Positions 5,824-14,128 of a DNA stretch of 20,482 nt are shown here, piece by piece. A program made the translations under genes and the position numbers. Source of the DNA: a virus; the IMG/VR virus record IMGVR_UViG_3300030106_001689, positions 1-20,482 of that record, one strand, 5' to 3'. The notes below the pieces were generated by a model. That model searched no databases and was not told where the DNA came from. It worked only from the letters and a program-made list of their open reading frames with translations. Position 1 is the stretch's first letter; each line of letters opens with the position of its first letter.

Positions 5824-7346
5824 TGCAGTGCGAAACAATACTTGGACCCCCAGGAACGGGGAAGACGCAGACTAACTCTAACCGAGTTAGGGATTGCATC
5901 GAGGAAGGAATAGATCCTGACCGGATAGCATGTGTTTCTTTTACTCGCAAAGCCGCGAGGGAAAGCCGAGAGCGGGTTGGAAGAGATTGGGGCATAGACG
6001 AAAAAGATTTGCCCTTCTTCCAGACGTTACATTCCATGGCTTACAGGGCGGGGGGTTACAGTCCTGATGATGTTATGGGACCTAAAGATATGAAAGCCGT
6101 TGGAGACGCAACAGGCATTGTCTTTGGTTCCAAGAACTCAAACGTAGAAACAGATTTTGATACCTTGGGAGTTTCCAAGGGCGATAGTTACATGAACCTT
6201 TACCATTTGTCTCGCAGTAAGGGTATTCCCATGGAGGAAATGTATCGTCTTCAAGGGGACTACAAGGTTGACTTTGCGGAACTCACTCATCTTGTGAAGG
6301 CTTACGAGAACTACAAGCAGGTCTACAAGAAGATAGATTTTACAGACATGATTGAAGAGTTTATTGCCTCGGATGTCTGCCCTGACATTGAAGCATTGTT
6401 TGTGGACGAGGCACAGGATCTGTCTACCCTTCAGTGGTCAATGGTCGATGTATTGAGAAAGAATCCTCGTATACAAGTCTTCACGGGTGATGACGATCAA
6501 GCCATCATGAATTTTCAAGGGGCGGATGTTCGAGCCTTTCTAAACGCAACAGAAAAGAAAACTGTACTAAATCAGTCCTATAGAGTTCCGGGCTCAGTGT
6601 GGGAACACGCACAGTCTATTGTTAATCGGATAAACAACAGGGCTCCAAAGGATTGGTATCCTCAAGATCACGAGGGTAGCGTCCGTTATCATCAAAGTTT
6701 GTGGGACGTTCCCTTACAGGAAGGGGAGTGGTGTCTCATGGCTCGAACCAACAGAATTGCTTCCTATTACGCTTCGGAGTTACGGGCAGAGGGATGGGTT
6801 TACAGTCGCAATGGTCACCCCAGCATCCCGGCTAAAACTTACGAAGCTATTATGGATTGGGAGTCTTGGTGCAAGGGAACACCTTTAGAGCCAACCAAGA
6901 TCAGGAATATATACACTTTTATGAAGGTTGGAGAGGGATACGAAAGAGGCTATGGTCCAAGGTCAAGGAACCTTTTAAGCATGGACGAGGAAGAGTCCTA
7001 CACCATGGATTACGCCAAAGAGAATTTAGGGCTATGCGTCAATGAGTCCATAAGATGGCATAGAGTGCTTGGAAAGATTGACCTTGAGACAAAGAACTAT
7101 ATTCTTAACGCCCTGAAGAGAGGGGACAATGTAAGGAACCCTCGTATCAAAGTGAGTACGATACATTCAATGAAGGGGGGAGAAGCCGACAATATAATTG
7201 TGGTTCCAGACCTGTCGTATGCGGCTCATAGAGAGTATCAGAAAAACCCAGCTACGGAGCATAGAGTCTTCTATGTGGCCGTAACGAGGGCGAAGCAGTC
7301 CCTTCATGTGCTTTACCCGCAGACAGATAGGAACTACGTGCTATGA
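5823..7346 (+). CDS. UvrD/Rep-type superfamily 1 DNA helicase
   Basis: This 507-aa SF1A helicase should unwind DNA 3' to 5' using ATP. All the motifs are present and in order: Walker A GPPGTGKT (8-15), motif Ia SFTRKAA (39-45), Walker B VDEAQD (194-199), motif III GDDDQAI (222-228), motif IV NQSYRVP (250-256), motif V VSTIHSMKGGEAD (444-456) and motif VI VFYVAVTRAK (482-491). At about 507 residues it is shorter than UvrD or Rep (about 670-720), with reduced accessory subdomains. Translation is coupled to the primase by a TGATG overlap and to the next gene by ATGA. With no DnaB-like gene in the operon, it may be the replicative helicase, although a repair or recombination role is equally normal for the family. 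Confidence 0.93.
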   Translation: MQCETILGPPGTGKTQTNSNRVRDCIEEGIDPDRIACVSFTRKAARESRERVGRDWGIDEKDLPFFQTLHSMAYRAGGYSPDDVMGPKDMKAVGDATGIVFGSKNSNVETDFDTLGVSKGDSYMNLYHLSRSKGIPMEEMYRLQGDYKVDFAELTHLVKAYENYKQVYKKIDFTDMIEEFIASDVCPDIEALFVDEAQDLSTLQWSMVDVLRKNPRIQVFTGDDDQAIMNFQGADVRAFLNATEKKTVLNQSYRVPGSVWEHAQSIVNRINNRAPKDWYPQDHEGSVRYHQSLWDVPLQEGEWCLMARTNRIASYYASELRAEGWVYSRNGHPSIPAKTYEAIMDWESWCKGTPLEPTKIRNIYTFMKVGEGYERGYGPRSRNLLSMDEEESYTMDYAKENLGLCVNESIRWHRVLGKIDLETKNYILNALKRGDNVRNPRIKVSTIHSMKGGEADNIIVVPDLSYAAHREYQKNPATEHRVFYVAVTRAKQSLHVLYPQTDRNYVL

Positions 7347-7609
7347 AAAAACCAGAGGATATATTGACAGAAGCCGCAGAATTGGTTGGGGGGGAGAGAG
7401 CCCGTCAACATGGTGATTATGTGACACAACATAAAAGGGTTGCTGATTTGTGGAGTGCGTATTTGAATTGTTCTGTGACCGCATCTGATGTTGCTTTTTG
7501 CATGGTGCTTTTGAAAGTTGCTCGAGATGAAGTGGGATCACCAAACCCAGATGATGGGGTTGACGCATCTGCGTATACCGCGCTATGGGCAGCACTAACG
7601 AATGCGTGA
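7343..7609 (+). CDS. DUF6378-like small phage protein
   Basis: The 88-aa product matches from memory the pattern of DUF6378, a domain found in many phages: ERARQHGDY near residue 18, then a helix with RVADLWSAYL, then SDVAFCMVLLKVARDE, a D/N-rich loop and a final YTALWAAL helix. Its function is not established. The all-helical pattern with conserved His/Asp resembles small nucleotide-pyrophosphatase-like folds, but I see no full catalytic set and would not assign the activity. It is wedged between the helicase (ATGA overlap) and the polymerase (8-base overlap), so it is made together with the replication enzymes. Confidence 0.8.
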   Translation: MKKPEDILTEAAELVGGERARQHGDYVTQHKRVADLWSAYLNCSVTASDVAFCMVLLKVARDEVGSPNPDDGVDASAYTALWAALTNA

Positions 7610-9530
7610 AGATTTATTTGATGAGAAGGTCTGGTCTCCTCCAGATCATTTACCTGATCTATCGGGCGAGAAACTTATCGCTGTAGACGTTGAGACCAAG
7701 GATCCTCATCTCAGAGACTTGGGGCCAGGATGGGCGCGGGGGGACGGTAAGCTTATAGGTATTGCTGTCGCTGCCCCCGGTTGGAAGGCTTATTTGCCGA
7801 TTGGCCACGAAGGTGGCGGAAACATGGCGAAAAGTCTTGTGACCGGCTGGCTCCAAGACCAACTTGACCACGGCATGTCTGTGGTGTTTCATAACGCTCA
7901 GTATGATTTAGGATGGCTTTTGTCAGAAGGAATTGAGGTCAAAGGTGCTATTCTTGACACTATGGTCGCCGCTCCGTTACTGGACGAAAACAGGTTTAGT
8001 TACTCCCTTAACGCGCTGGGTTCGACGTATCTGGGCGAAAAGAAAAAAGAAGAAGAACTGAAGCGGGCAGCAGATCAGCATGGCGTTAATGCTAAAGCTG
8101 AGATGTGGAAACTGCCTGCCGAGAGGGTAGCTCTATACGCAGAGGGTGATGCCGATTTAACTCTTCGATTGTGGGATGTTCTTTACAAGAAGTTGCAAGA
8201 GGATAACTGTAAGGATATCCTAAAAATGGAGCTTTCCCTGCTTCCTCTTGTTTTTGAAATGAGGAAGAGAGGCGTTAGAGTAGATCTGGACAAGGCAGAG
8301 AAAACCAAGTCCTATCTTCTATCGAGAGAAAAAGACATCCTCAAGGAACTCCATGACGAAACGGGAGTTCACATTGAACCATGGAATGCAAAAAGTTTGG
8401 CGGCAGCGTTTGACAGCCTTGGTCTGTCCTATGACCGGACTCCCAAATCTGATGCCCCCAGCTTTACCAAGCATTTCCTGAAGACCCATGAGCATTCTGT
8501 CGCAAAGAAAATCCTGGAGGTCAGGGAATACAACAAGGCTAATACGACTTTCGTTGATACGATTCTTAATCATCAGCACAATGGTCGCATCCACTGCCAG
8601 TTTAATCAGTTGCGCTCGGATGAAGGTGGAACTGTGTCAGGACGATTTTCATCAAGCCATCCTAATTTACAGCAAGTTCCCTCTCGGCATCCAGAAATCA
8701 AGAAACTCATTCGAGGTCTCTTTTTGCCAGAAGAAGGATGCCAGTGGGGAAGCTTTGACTACAGTTCCCAAGAACCAAGATGGTTGATGCATTACGCTTC
8801 CCTGGCTCCAGCTACTCGCGATAATGAACGTGTTCAAGAGATCGTCAGTCAGTATCAGGAATCAGATGTAGATTTCCATCAGATTATGGCCGACATAGCG
8901 GGTGTAGACCGATACCAAGCCAAGATTATTAACCTAGGAACCATGTATGGTATGGGCATTGGTAAGCTGGCACAGACCCTTGGTGACATACCTTTTGAAG
9001 AAGCCAAGGCTATTCGAGCGGAATACGATGAGAAGGTTCCATTTATAAGAGCCCTTGCGTCTTCTGTTATGGATGCGGCATCCAAACGCTGTGAGGTGAG
9101 AACTTTGCTGGGCCGTAAGTGCAGATTTCCAATGAGGGAGCCAAAGGGTTTTTCTCGTAAGGCAAAGACAATCATTCATGCCGAGAGGCTTGAGGAACAA
9201 TGGAAAGAACTATTGGACACTCCGCTTGAGGAAAGACCATCTAATTGGGCTGAGAAGAATCCTCAAAACTATCAGGTTGCGTTTGTATACAAGGCACTTA
9301 ACAGACTGATACAAGCTTCCGCAGCGGATCAAACCAAGAAAGCCATGCAAGACTGCATAGACCATGGTTATTGGCCCATGCTTACGGTTCATGACGAGTT
9401 ATGTTTTTCGATAGAGGGCAAAGATCAGGTGACCGAGATCAAGGGTCTTATGGAGAACTGCGTCTCAGACATGAAGATACCGTCCAAGATTGATGTGGGT
9501 CTAGGAGACAATTGGGGTTCAGCTAAGTGA
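7602..9530 (+). CDS. polA: Family A DNA polymerase (Pol I type) with 3'-5' exonuclease
   Basis: The 642-aa polymerase copies the phage genome and proofreads. The exonuclease domain keeps ExoI VDVE (D29, E31), ExoII HNAQYD (D102) and ExoIII YAEGDAD (Y179, D183). The polymerase domain carries GRFSSSHPNLQQVPSR (347-362), motif A FDYSSQEPR (D386), motif B with R437, K441, L445 and Y449, and motif C TVHDE (D598, E599). There is no 5' nuclease domain, as is usual in phages. Aligning motif B with E. coli Pol I (R754, K758, F762, Y766) puts Leu445 at position 762, a variant linked to slower or temperate replication. It is the last gene of the plus-strand operon; its stop lies 1 base from the stop of the opposing gene. 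The Shine-Dalgarno is weak, so expression probably relies on the 8-base overlap with the gene before. Confidence 0.95.
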   Translation: MREDLFDEKVWSPPDHLPDLSGEKLIAVDVETKDPHLRDLGPGWARGDGKLIGIAVAAPGWKAYLPIGHEGGGNMAKSLVTGWLQDQLDHGMSVVFHNAQYDLGWLLSEGIEVKGAILDTMVAAPLLDENRFSYSLNALGSTYLGEKKKEEELKRAADQHGVNAKAEMWKLPAERVALYAEGDADLTLRLWDVLYKKLQEDNCKDILKMELSLLPLVFEMRKRGVRVDLDKAEKTKSYLLSREKDILKELHDETGVHIEPWNAKSLAAAFDSLGLSYDRTPKSDAPSFTKHFLKTHEHSVAKKILEVREYNKANTTFVDTILNHQHNGRIHCQFNQLRSDEGGTVSGRFSSSHPNLQQVPSRHPEIKKLIRGLFLPEEGCQWGSFDYSSQEPRWLMHYASLAPATRDNERVQEIVSQYQESDVDFHQIMADIAGVDRYQAKIINLGTMYGMGIGKLAQTLGDIPFEEAKAIRAEYDEKVPFIRALASSVMDAASKRCEVRTLLGRKCRFPMREPKGFSRKAKTIIHAERLEEQWKELLDTPLEERPSNWAEKNPQNYQVAFVYKALNRLIQASAADQTKKAMQDCIDHGYWPMLTVHDELCFSIEGKDQVTEIKGLMENCVSDMKIPSKIDVGLGDNWGSAK

Positions 9531-9531
9531 T

Positions 9532-10173
9532 TTAAAAATTAATTCTGTAACCTATGCGTGCGCTACTTTCGTCTGGTCTTCCTTCGTTAAGTGATCTTTG
9601 CCCAGACAACGAAAGAATACCTGGTCCAACAGGGGTTTCTACAGATCCTGAAAAATTACGGTCAGACAAGTTAGGTTCAAAATATTGAAAATTAACTGTG
9701 GGGGCGTTGTTTTCAAACATACCTCTTAGAATTTGTCCTTGACCGCCTATCCCTCTGCGTCGGTTTGTATCAACGATGCTTTCTCCGAAGGGAGTGGTAA
9801 CCTCCTGTCTTGACCGACCATACGAAACATTGACTCGTTTTGGTCGTAAAACATCTTCCATAAACTTAGGCAAAACTCCTCTAGGCAAGTGAGCCGCTAT
9901 CCCAACATTGTAAGAAGTTTCGTCTATTTCTAAATTTTGTACGGGAGTTCCCTTTTCAGACATAAATCGCACAAACTCTGAAGGCATTCCTAAAGCTTCA
10001 GGAGTTCTTTCGGAAGATCCTGAAAAGTAATCTCCTGAAAAAGTAAAGGGTCCTACGGATAAACCTTCTTCTGGAGTTCGGATACGAAATTGAGATTCTC
10101 TAACTCCGTCTTGATTCGAAGTTCTGTAACCTCCTAAATTTTCGTAAGGGTATTGTCTATCAGCAGAATCCAT
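9532..10173 (-). CDS. Beta-rich protein with outer-membrane-like C-terminus, function unknown
   Basis: This 213-aa product is not recognised. It is rich in Gly, Ser, Arg and Asn, with short alternating polar/hydrophobic segments typical of beta strands. Examples are GPFTFSGDYFSG, SYNVGIAAHLP, VNVSYGRSRQEV, TVNFQYFEPN and ILSLSGQRSL. It ends in RIGYRINF, with alternating Y, I and terminal Phe as in C-terminal strands of bacterial outer-membrane barrels. There is no signal peptide. The ATG at 10173 is chosen because GGGAGG lies about 9 bases upstream and TAATG couples it to the zinc-ribbon gene; an in-frame TTG at 10197 is weaker. It is the final gene of the late operon, after the lysis gene, so a virion fibre-like or envelope role is possible but unproven. 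Confidence 0.75.
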   Translation of the reverse strand: MDSADRQYPYENLGGYRTSNQDGVRESQFRIRTPEEGLSVGPFTFSGDYFSGSSERTPEALGMPSEFVRFMSEKGTPVQNLEIDETSYNVGIAAHLPRGVLPKFMEDVLRPKRVNVSYGRSRQEVTTPFGESIVDTNRRRGIGGQGQILRGMFENNAPTVNFQYFEPNLSDRNFSGSVETPVGPGILSLSGQRSLNEGRPDESSARIGYRINF

Positions 10174-10343
10174 TACAGCGGTCCTCCCTGACAACAATCT
10201 CCGTCAGTCACACACTTGCAATCGACACACTGGTAGTGTCCATGGACAAAGACCTTTGGTTTGTCACACCCACAGCTAGGACAACGGGGACCAAGTCCTT
10301 CCGTCGAACCGTTTTGATTCTTTTCTGTTTCGTTCTCCGACAT
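10173..10343 (-). CDS. 56-aa cysteine-rich zinc-ribbon protein
   Basis: The small product begins with an acidic/Asn-rich N-terminus (MSENETEKNQNG) and then carries eight cysteines. Two knuckles, CPSCGC (C21, C24, C26) and CVDCKC (C39, C42, C44), are 14 residues apart, and a CC pair (50-51) is near the end. This is a zinc-ribbon pattern. ATG at 10343 is the only usual start in this frame downstream of an in-frame stop. The Shine-Dalgarno is weak. The first 68 bases overlap the end of the endolysin gene in another frame. The stop overlaps the next start as TAATG, the coupling used elsewhere in this operon, which supports it being real. The role is unknown: a virion or host-interaction accessory, or a regulator. 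Confidence 0.72.
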   Translation of the reverse strand: MSENETEKNQNGSTEGLGPRCPSCGCDKPKVFVHGHYQCVDCKCVTDGDCCQGGPL

Positions 10344-10725
10344 AACTACAATGTACCCATCCTGAGTCCGGTATGCTTTCTTTGTAAAATTCTAAAAGCA
10401 ATTGGTCGTAGTCCAAATGCTCCTTTATCCATAGCGCGAGTTCCATGTTGGGAACTCCAGGTATTTCAAAATCAACAGCTTGCCCCGTTATGTGCTGGGA
10501 CTTGCTTGAAGAACCAACGGCCTTGTTTAAATCAAAACATCTGAAACCGCTCGAGGGCGTAAAGGGAATGCCGTAATGTTCCCGGACAGGTTCCAGTATG
10601 TTTTCGCACAAGGTCTTGAGGTTCTCTATTTCACCATCGTTTGGTGTGTTTTTAATTCCCTTTCGTTCTGCTGTTTGTGATCTTGTTAATTCCTTTAGAG
10701 AAAAGTGTGTCGAAAGGCGTGTCAT
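10276..10725 (-). CDS. M15-type peptidase endolysin
   Basis: The 149-aa product is a peptidase of the M15 (D-Ala-D-Ala carboxypeptidase-like, M15_3) type, cutting peptide stems of peptidoglycan to release phage. It shows a substrate-binding SSGFRC (58-63, R62), the zinc motif SQHITGQAVD (H78, D85) and the third ligand in WVHC (H125). The length is right for a single catalytic domain; there is no separate wall-binding domain, signal peptide or membrane anchor, so a holin outside this window, or not recognised here, would be needed. The ATG overlaps the stop of the 1134-aa gene as ATGA. Position at the end of the late operon fits a lysis gene. A virion-associated role in entry is the alternative. 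Confidence 0.9.
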   Translation of the reverse strand: MTRLSTHFSLKELTRSQTAERKGIKNTPNDGEIENLKTLCENILEPVREHYGIPFTPSSGFRCFDLNKAVGSSSKSQHITGQAVDFEIPGVPNMELALWIKEHLDYDQLLLEFYKESIPDSGWVHCSYVGERNRKESKRFDGRTWSPLS

Positions 10726-13700
10726 TGTGTTGGCTGAACCCCTAACAGTTTATTCATTTCTTGTTGCCTCAAAACTTGTCCCGCTTCATTAACTTGATTT
10801 TGTAGTGGAGGCGCAGCGGTTTGAATTTCAGTTACAGCTTGATCAATAAAAGGACGAGCTATGTCTCTAGCTTGACCAACGGCTCTGGATACACTTTCTC
10901 TTGCTTCGGAATCCATACCGGAAGCTAACGGCATGGATACTCCCAAGAATCTTGCTTCTCGTGCCAAAGCCTCCCTAATTGTCATAGAAGCTAATCCTAA
11001 TTCGCCTTTAATACCTATACCAAATTCATTTCGAGCTTGAGACATTGCTTGGGATCTAGAAAGAGTTCGACCTTCTCGTGCGGCATTTCTCTGAAGATCA
11101 TCTGCTATAATATTTAATCCTCTTTTTGCATCCCTAGCTCTTATGGATGGTTTAGTCATCCAAAGCAAAAATTGTTTGTTCCGCATTATTCTTGCAGAGG
11201 CCAACATAGCAGCAGCACCACCTAATGTTGCTACGGGGTTTATGAGTAAGGATACCCCAAAAGCTGCCGCGTAAGTTGCTGCGGCTAAACCGCCCTTTCC
11301 TTTTAGGGAAGCGTCTCCCACCCTAGTGGCCGCTTCTGATACTTCTTGCAGTCCCTTAACAACATCTTTTCCTAAAATTTCATCCAAAGAACCTCTAGCA
11401 TTCATTTTTTTAATAGTTGATGCCATGGTCTTTCCGAAAGCACCTGACTGAACAGCATCGGCTGTTATACCTTCAGGAAAAGCTTCCATCATAATTTTAA
11501 GCATTGCTTGGTCTTGCAGACCCCCAGGAGTATTAAAAACATCCTCCCCAACTCTGTTTTTTAAAGCCTTTACAAGACTTGGATTTTTAACAGATTCAAG
11601 TATCAAGTCTTCTGCGTTTTCAATACGACCAGACCTAACTGCTTTAAATAAAGCATCGCGGCTTTGTTCCGAAGCTATTTTTAAATCTGATTGCAGAGTT
11701 TCAACAACAGTTTTTATGTTAGGGTTACTGATGTCGTTCAGAACAACTCGTCCCCATTCATCCCCAGAATTTTTAACCAAATAAAAATCTTTTAGAGTTT
11801 CACGCATCTGACCGGCTCTTTGAGAACCGAACAGTAAGTCTTGGGTTTCTTTTCCCAAGTCGTCAAATTTTTGAGCAAACTGTTCTGGCCTAAATACACG
11901 ACTTACTTTTGATTCTGCTGCTGCGTTTTGCACCCAAGCAGCGGCTAACATATCTCTATTGATATCTCTTTTTGCAGCAGATCCTGTTCGAGCCAAAGCG
12001 TCATCTGCATATTGATCAAGTGTCTCGCCCAGTTGATCTAAAATACGTTTTCTATAAGCATCCCCAGCGGGTAAATCTTTTAACCAAGGTTGAACACGGA
12101 CAATTATGTCATCTGGAATATCGTTAGCCACTAATATTCTGTTTAATCCGTCTATGTCTCCCGCACGGGCGGCTTGAGCAGCTTGGCCCCAAACTTCTGG
12201 CTTGATCTGCTGTATCTTTCCAGCCGTAGAAGAACTTGGTGTTACACGTGCTAAGTGAGCCCTGAGAAGTTCGGGTCTGTTATTCTTAACAACTGTTTGA
12301 GCAACATCTATGAGATCCTCAAAAAATCCTTCTTTTACGTTTTTGTTAAGCATGTTGGCAGCGCCCGTTTTAAATATCTCAGCGCCATCAGTGTAATGTT
12401 TATTGGCTTCCACCAACTTTTCTAAACCTTCTCTCTGTAACTGCGTTACCTCAGAAGATTCTCTTGAAGCAAACCTTCCGCCTTCTCCTCGAATATTTAT
12501 TCCTCCCCCAAAAGCAGGTTGACCTGTAGCTACATCCTTGGCCAACGACCTAGCTTTCATTTCAAACATCTCATCAATTTGATCTTTAAGTTGTTTAATT
12601 TGAAAATCAGCGGCTGTTCCGACAAGATCAGGAGACTTTCCCTGCGCTCCTAAAACGTGACGCAAAGAATTTAATTCGGATAACGTAAAGTCATCTGTTT
12701 TTTTCATTACATAATTTAATAAAGGAGCATCGGACATTTGCCCCATTTGAGCTTCTGTACTATCTAAAATATCTTTAACAGCCTTTTGAATAGGCGCTCT
12801 GTCAAATCGGACGTTGCCCAATAATTCTTCTGCGTTCCTATACAGAACAGAAGAATCTTGTTGCCAAAGACGAACAGTCTGTCCCATGGCTCCTGTCCAA
12901 TCTTTAGATTGCCTGCTCCCTGGTGCAAAAGCATTAAGAAGAATGTCCATTTCGCCATCTATTGTCATTCTAAGATGGCGATCCGCAAGACGCACGGCTT
13001 CGTCAGGATCTTTCATAGCGTTCTGGATAACACGAGTGATTTCACTAGCGTTTTCTTGCATCGCTGTCTTGAACTGTTTTTCTGTCAAATTCCCTTTAAA
13101 ATACTGTTGCCAAAGACCCTCAATGTAATCTCTGTTTCTAGAGGCCGCTTTCGTGCTTCCAAAAATTCCTTCGTAAACAGCTTGAAGTCGAGCAGCAATA
13201 GGTTTCCCAGTAGCTTCGTATATACTGGGTCGTCCGCCTGCTCGGATGTCTCCTCGAATTTGTGCGCGAGCTTTTTGAGTAGCTATTTTTGTGGCCAATC
13301 CTTTGGGGACACCTTCGGAAACCAATTTAGAAATATAAGAAGGATCTGGTTTGCCAGGACCTTTAAGCAATCTTCGAGCCAATCTAAAACCTGTTCCTAC
13401 AACAAGTTCACCACCCGCTCCGAAAAGAGCTTCGGTTGCGACATCTCCCCAAACTTCTTGGTTTGTTTGATCCTGTATTCCTCTAAATTCTTCTTCAACA
13501 AATTCATCGAAGATTTTACCCCCACCAGCCGCAGCACCCATTATTAAAACAGAAAGTGGAAGGCCAACTCCTGTTGTTGCAAAAGCAGCCGCAGTTGTAG
13601 CGGCTATTGGTCCTTGATGAGCCCCAAAAACTCCAACAACATCGGAAAAATCAAATAAACCTAAAAAGTCTCCTCCGGGGCGATTAAGATACATCGTTCC

Positions 13701-14126
13701 TGATTCAGGTAAATTTTCTTCCTGTTTTATAGCGGGATCTATTTTATCCAAGTTAAGATAAAAACGACCCTCCTGATCTTGACCAAAAGTTCCTGGGCCA
13801 AAATTACGGGTTATCCAAGCCGCTCGACCTTTGTCGTTATCAGCTTTTGAATAATCATAATAAGCCCCTAAATCCAAAGCATCTCCTTCATGGGTAGGGG
13901 TAAAAACAGGTCCAGATGGTTGACCCGTGCCTCTTCCTTCGTAATAAGCTTTGTAATCTTCCCACGTAGACGTTAAAGGATTAGGAGGTCTTTCTGCTGA
14001 AGAAACTGTTTGATCCTGTCCCAATAGAACAGACTGTATGGATTGTAATTCCATATCAGTAGGTTTTTCCCCAGCTATTTCAAACTGGCGATCACCTTCA
14101 GGTGTTTCAAAAGTTATAGTTCCCAT
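10722..14126 (-). CDS. Very large structural protein, likely internal/DNA-ejection protein
   Basis: At 1134 aa this is the largest gene here. A small N-terminal domain (TITFETPEGDRQFEIAG, about 3-19) is followed by a Gly-rich region and a hydrophobic stretch (about 171-203). Then comes a long, mostly helical charged body. A second hydrophobic Ala-rich stretch (about 946-978) precedes a helical basic tail. No lytic transglycosylase or peptidase motif is evident. Size, two membrane-capable stretches and position just before the lysis gene resemble podovirus internal proteins such as T7 gp16, which leave the head and help carry DNA across the envelope. This is inference from layout; no sequence family was recognised. 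It starts 2 bases after the previous stop. Confidence 0.85.
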   Translation of the reverse strand: MGTITFETPEGDRQFEIAGEKPTDMELQSIQSVLLGQDQTVSSAERPPNPLTSTWEDYKAYYEGRGTGQPSGPVFTPTHEGDALDLGAYYDYSKADNDKGRAAWITRNFGPGTFGQDQEGRFYLNLDKIDPAIKQEENLPESGTMYLNRPGGDFLGLFDFSDVVGVFGAHQGPIAATTAAAFATTGVGLPLSVLIMGAAAGGGKIFDEFVEEEFRGIQDQTNQEVWGDVATEALFGAGGELVVGTGFRLARRLLKGPGKPDPSYISKLVSEGVPKGLATKIATQKARAQIRGDIRAGGRPSIYEATGKPIAARLQAVYEGIFGSTKAASRNRDYIEGLWQQYFKGNLTEKQFKTAMQENASEITRVIQNAMKDPDEAVRLADRHLRMTIDGEMDILLNAFAPGSRQSKDWTGAMGQTVRLWQQDSSVLYRNAEELLGNVRFDRAPIQKAVKDILDSTEAQMGQMSDAPLLNYVMKKTDDFTLSELNSLRHVLGAQGKSPDLVGTAADFQIKQLKDQIDEMFEMKARSLAKDVATGQPAFGGGINIRGEGGRFASRESSEVTQLQREGLEKLVEANKHYTDGAEIFKTGAANMLNKNVKEGFFEDLIDVAQTVVKNNRPELLRAHLARVTPSSSTAGKIQQIKPEVWGQAAQAARAGDIDGLNRILVANDIPDDIIVRVQPWLKDLPAGDAYRKRILDQLGETLDQYADDALARTGSAAKRDINRDMLAAAWVQNAAAESKVSRVFRPEQFAQKFDDLGKETQDLLFGSQRAGQMRETLKDFYLVKNSGDEWGRVVLNDISNPNIKTVVETLQSDLKIASEQSRDALFKAVRSGRIENAEDLILESVKNPSLVKALKNRVGEDVFNTPGGLQDQAMLKIMMEAFPEGITADAVQSGAFGKTMASTIKKMNARGSLDEILGKDVVKGLQEVSEAATRVGDASLKGKGGLAAATYAAAFGVSLLINPVATLGGAAAMLASARIMRNKQFLLWMTKPSIRARDAKRGLNIIADDLQRNAAREGRTLSRSQAMSQARNEFGIGIKGELGLASMTIREALAREARFLGVSMPLASGMDSEARESVSRAVGQARDIARPFIDQAVTEIQTAAPPLQNQVNEAGQVLRQQEMNKLLGVQPTQ

Positions 14127-14128
14127 AG

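Noticed and set aside
10174-10197. TTG start at 10197 for the beta-rich protein
   Set aside because: The ATG at 10173 has a better spaced GGGAGG and a TAATG link to the zinc-ribbon gene.
12858-13547. 229-codon open frame on the plus strand inside the 1134-aa gene
   Set aside because: It is antisense to a clear long gene, rich in Ser, Phe and Cys without motif. It looks like a frame shadow of AT-biased codons.
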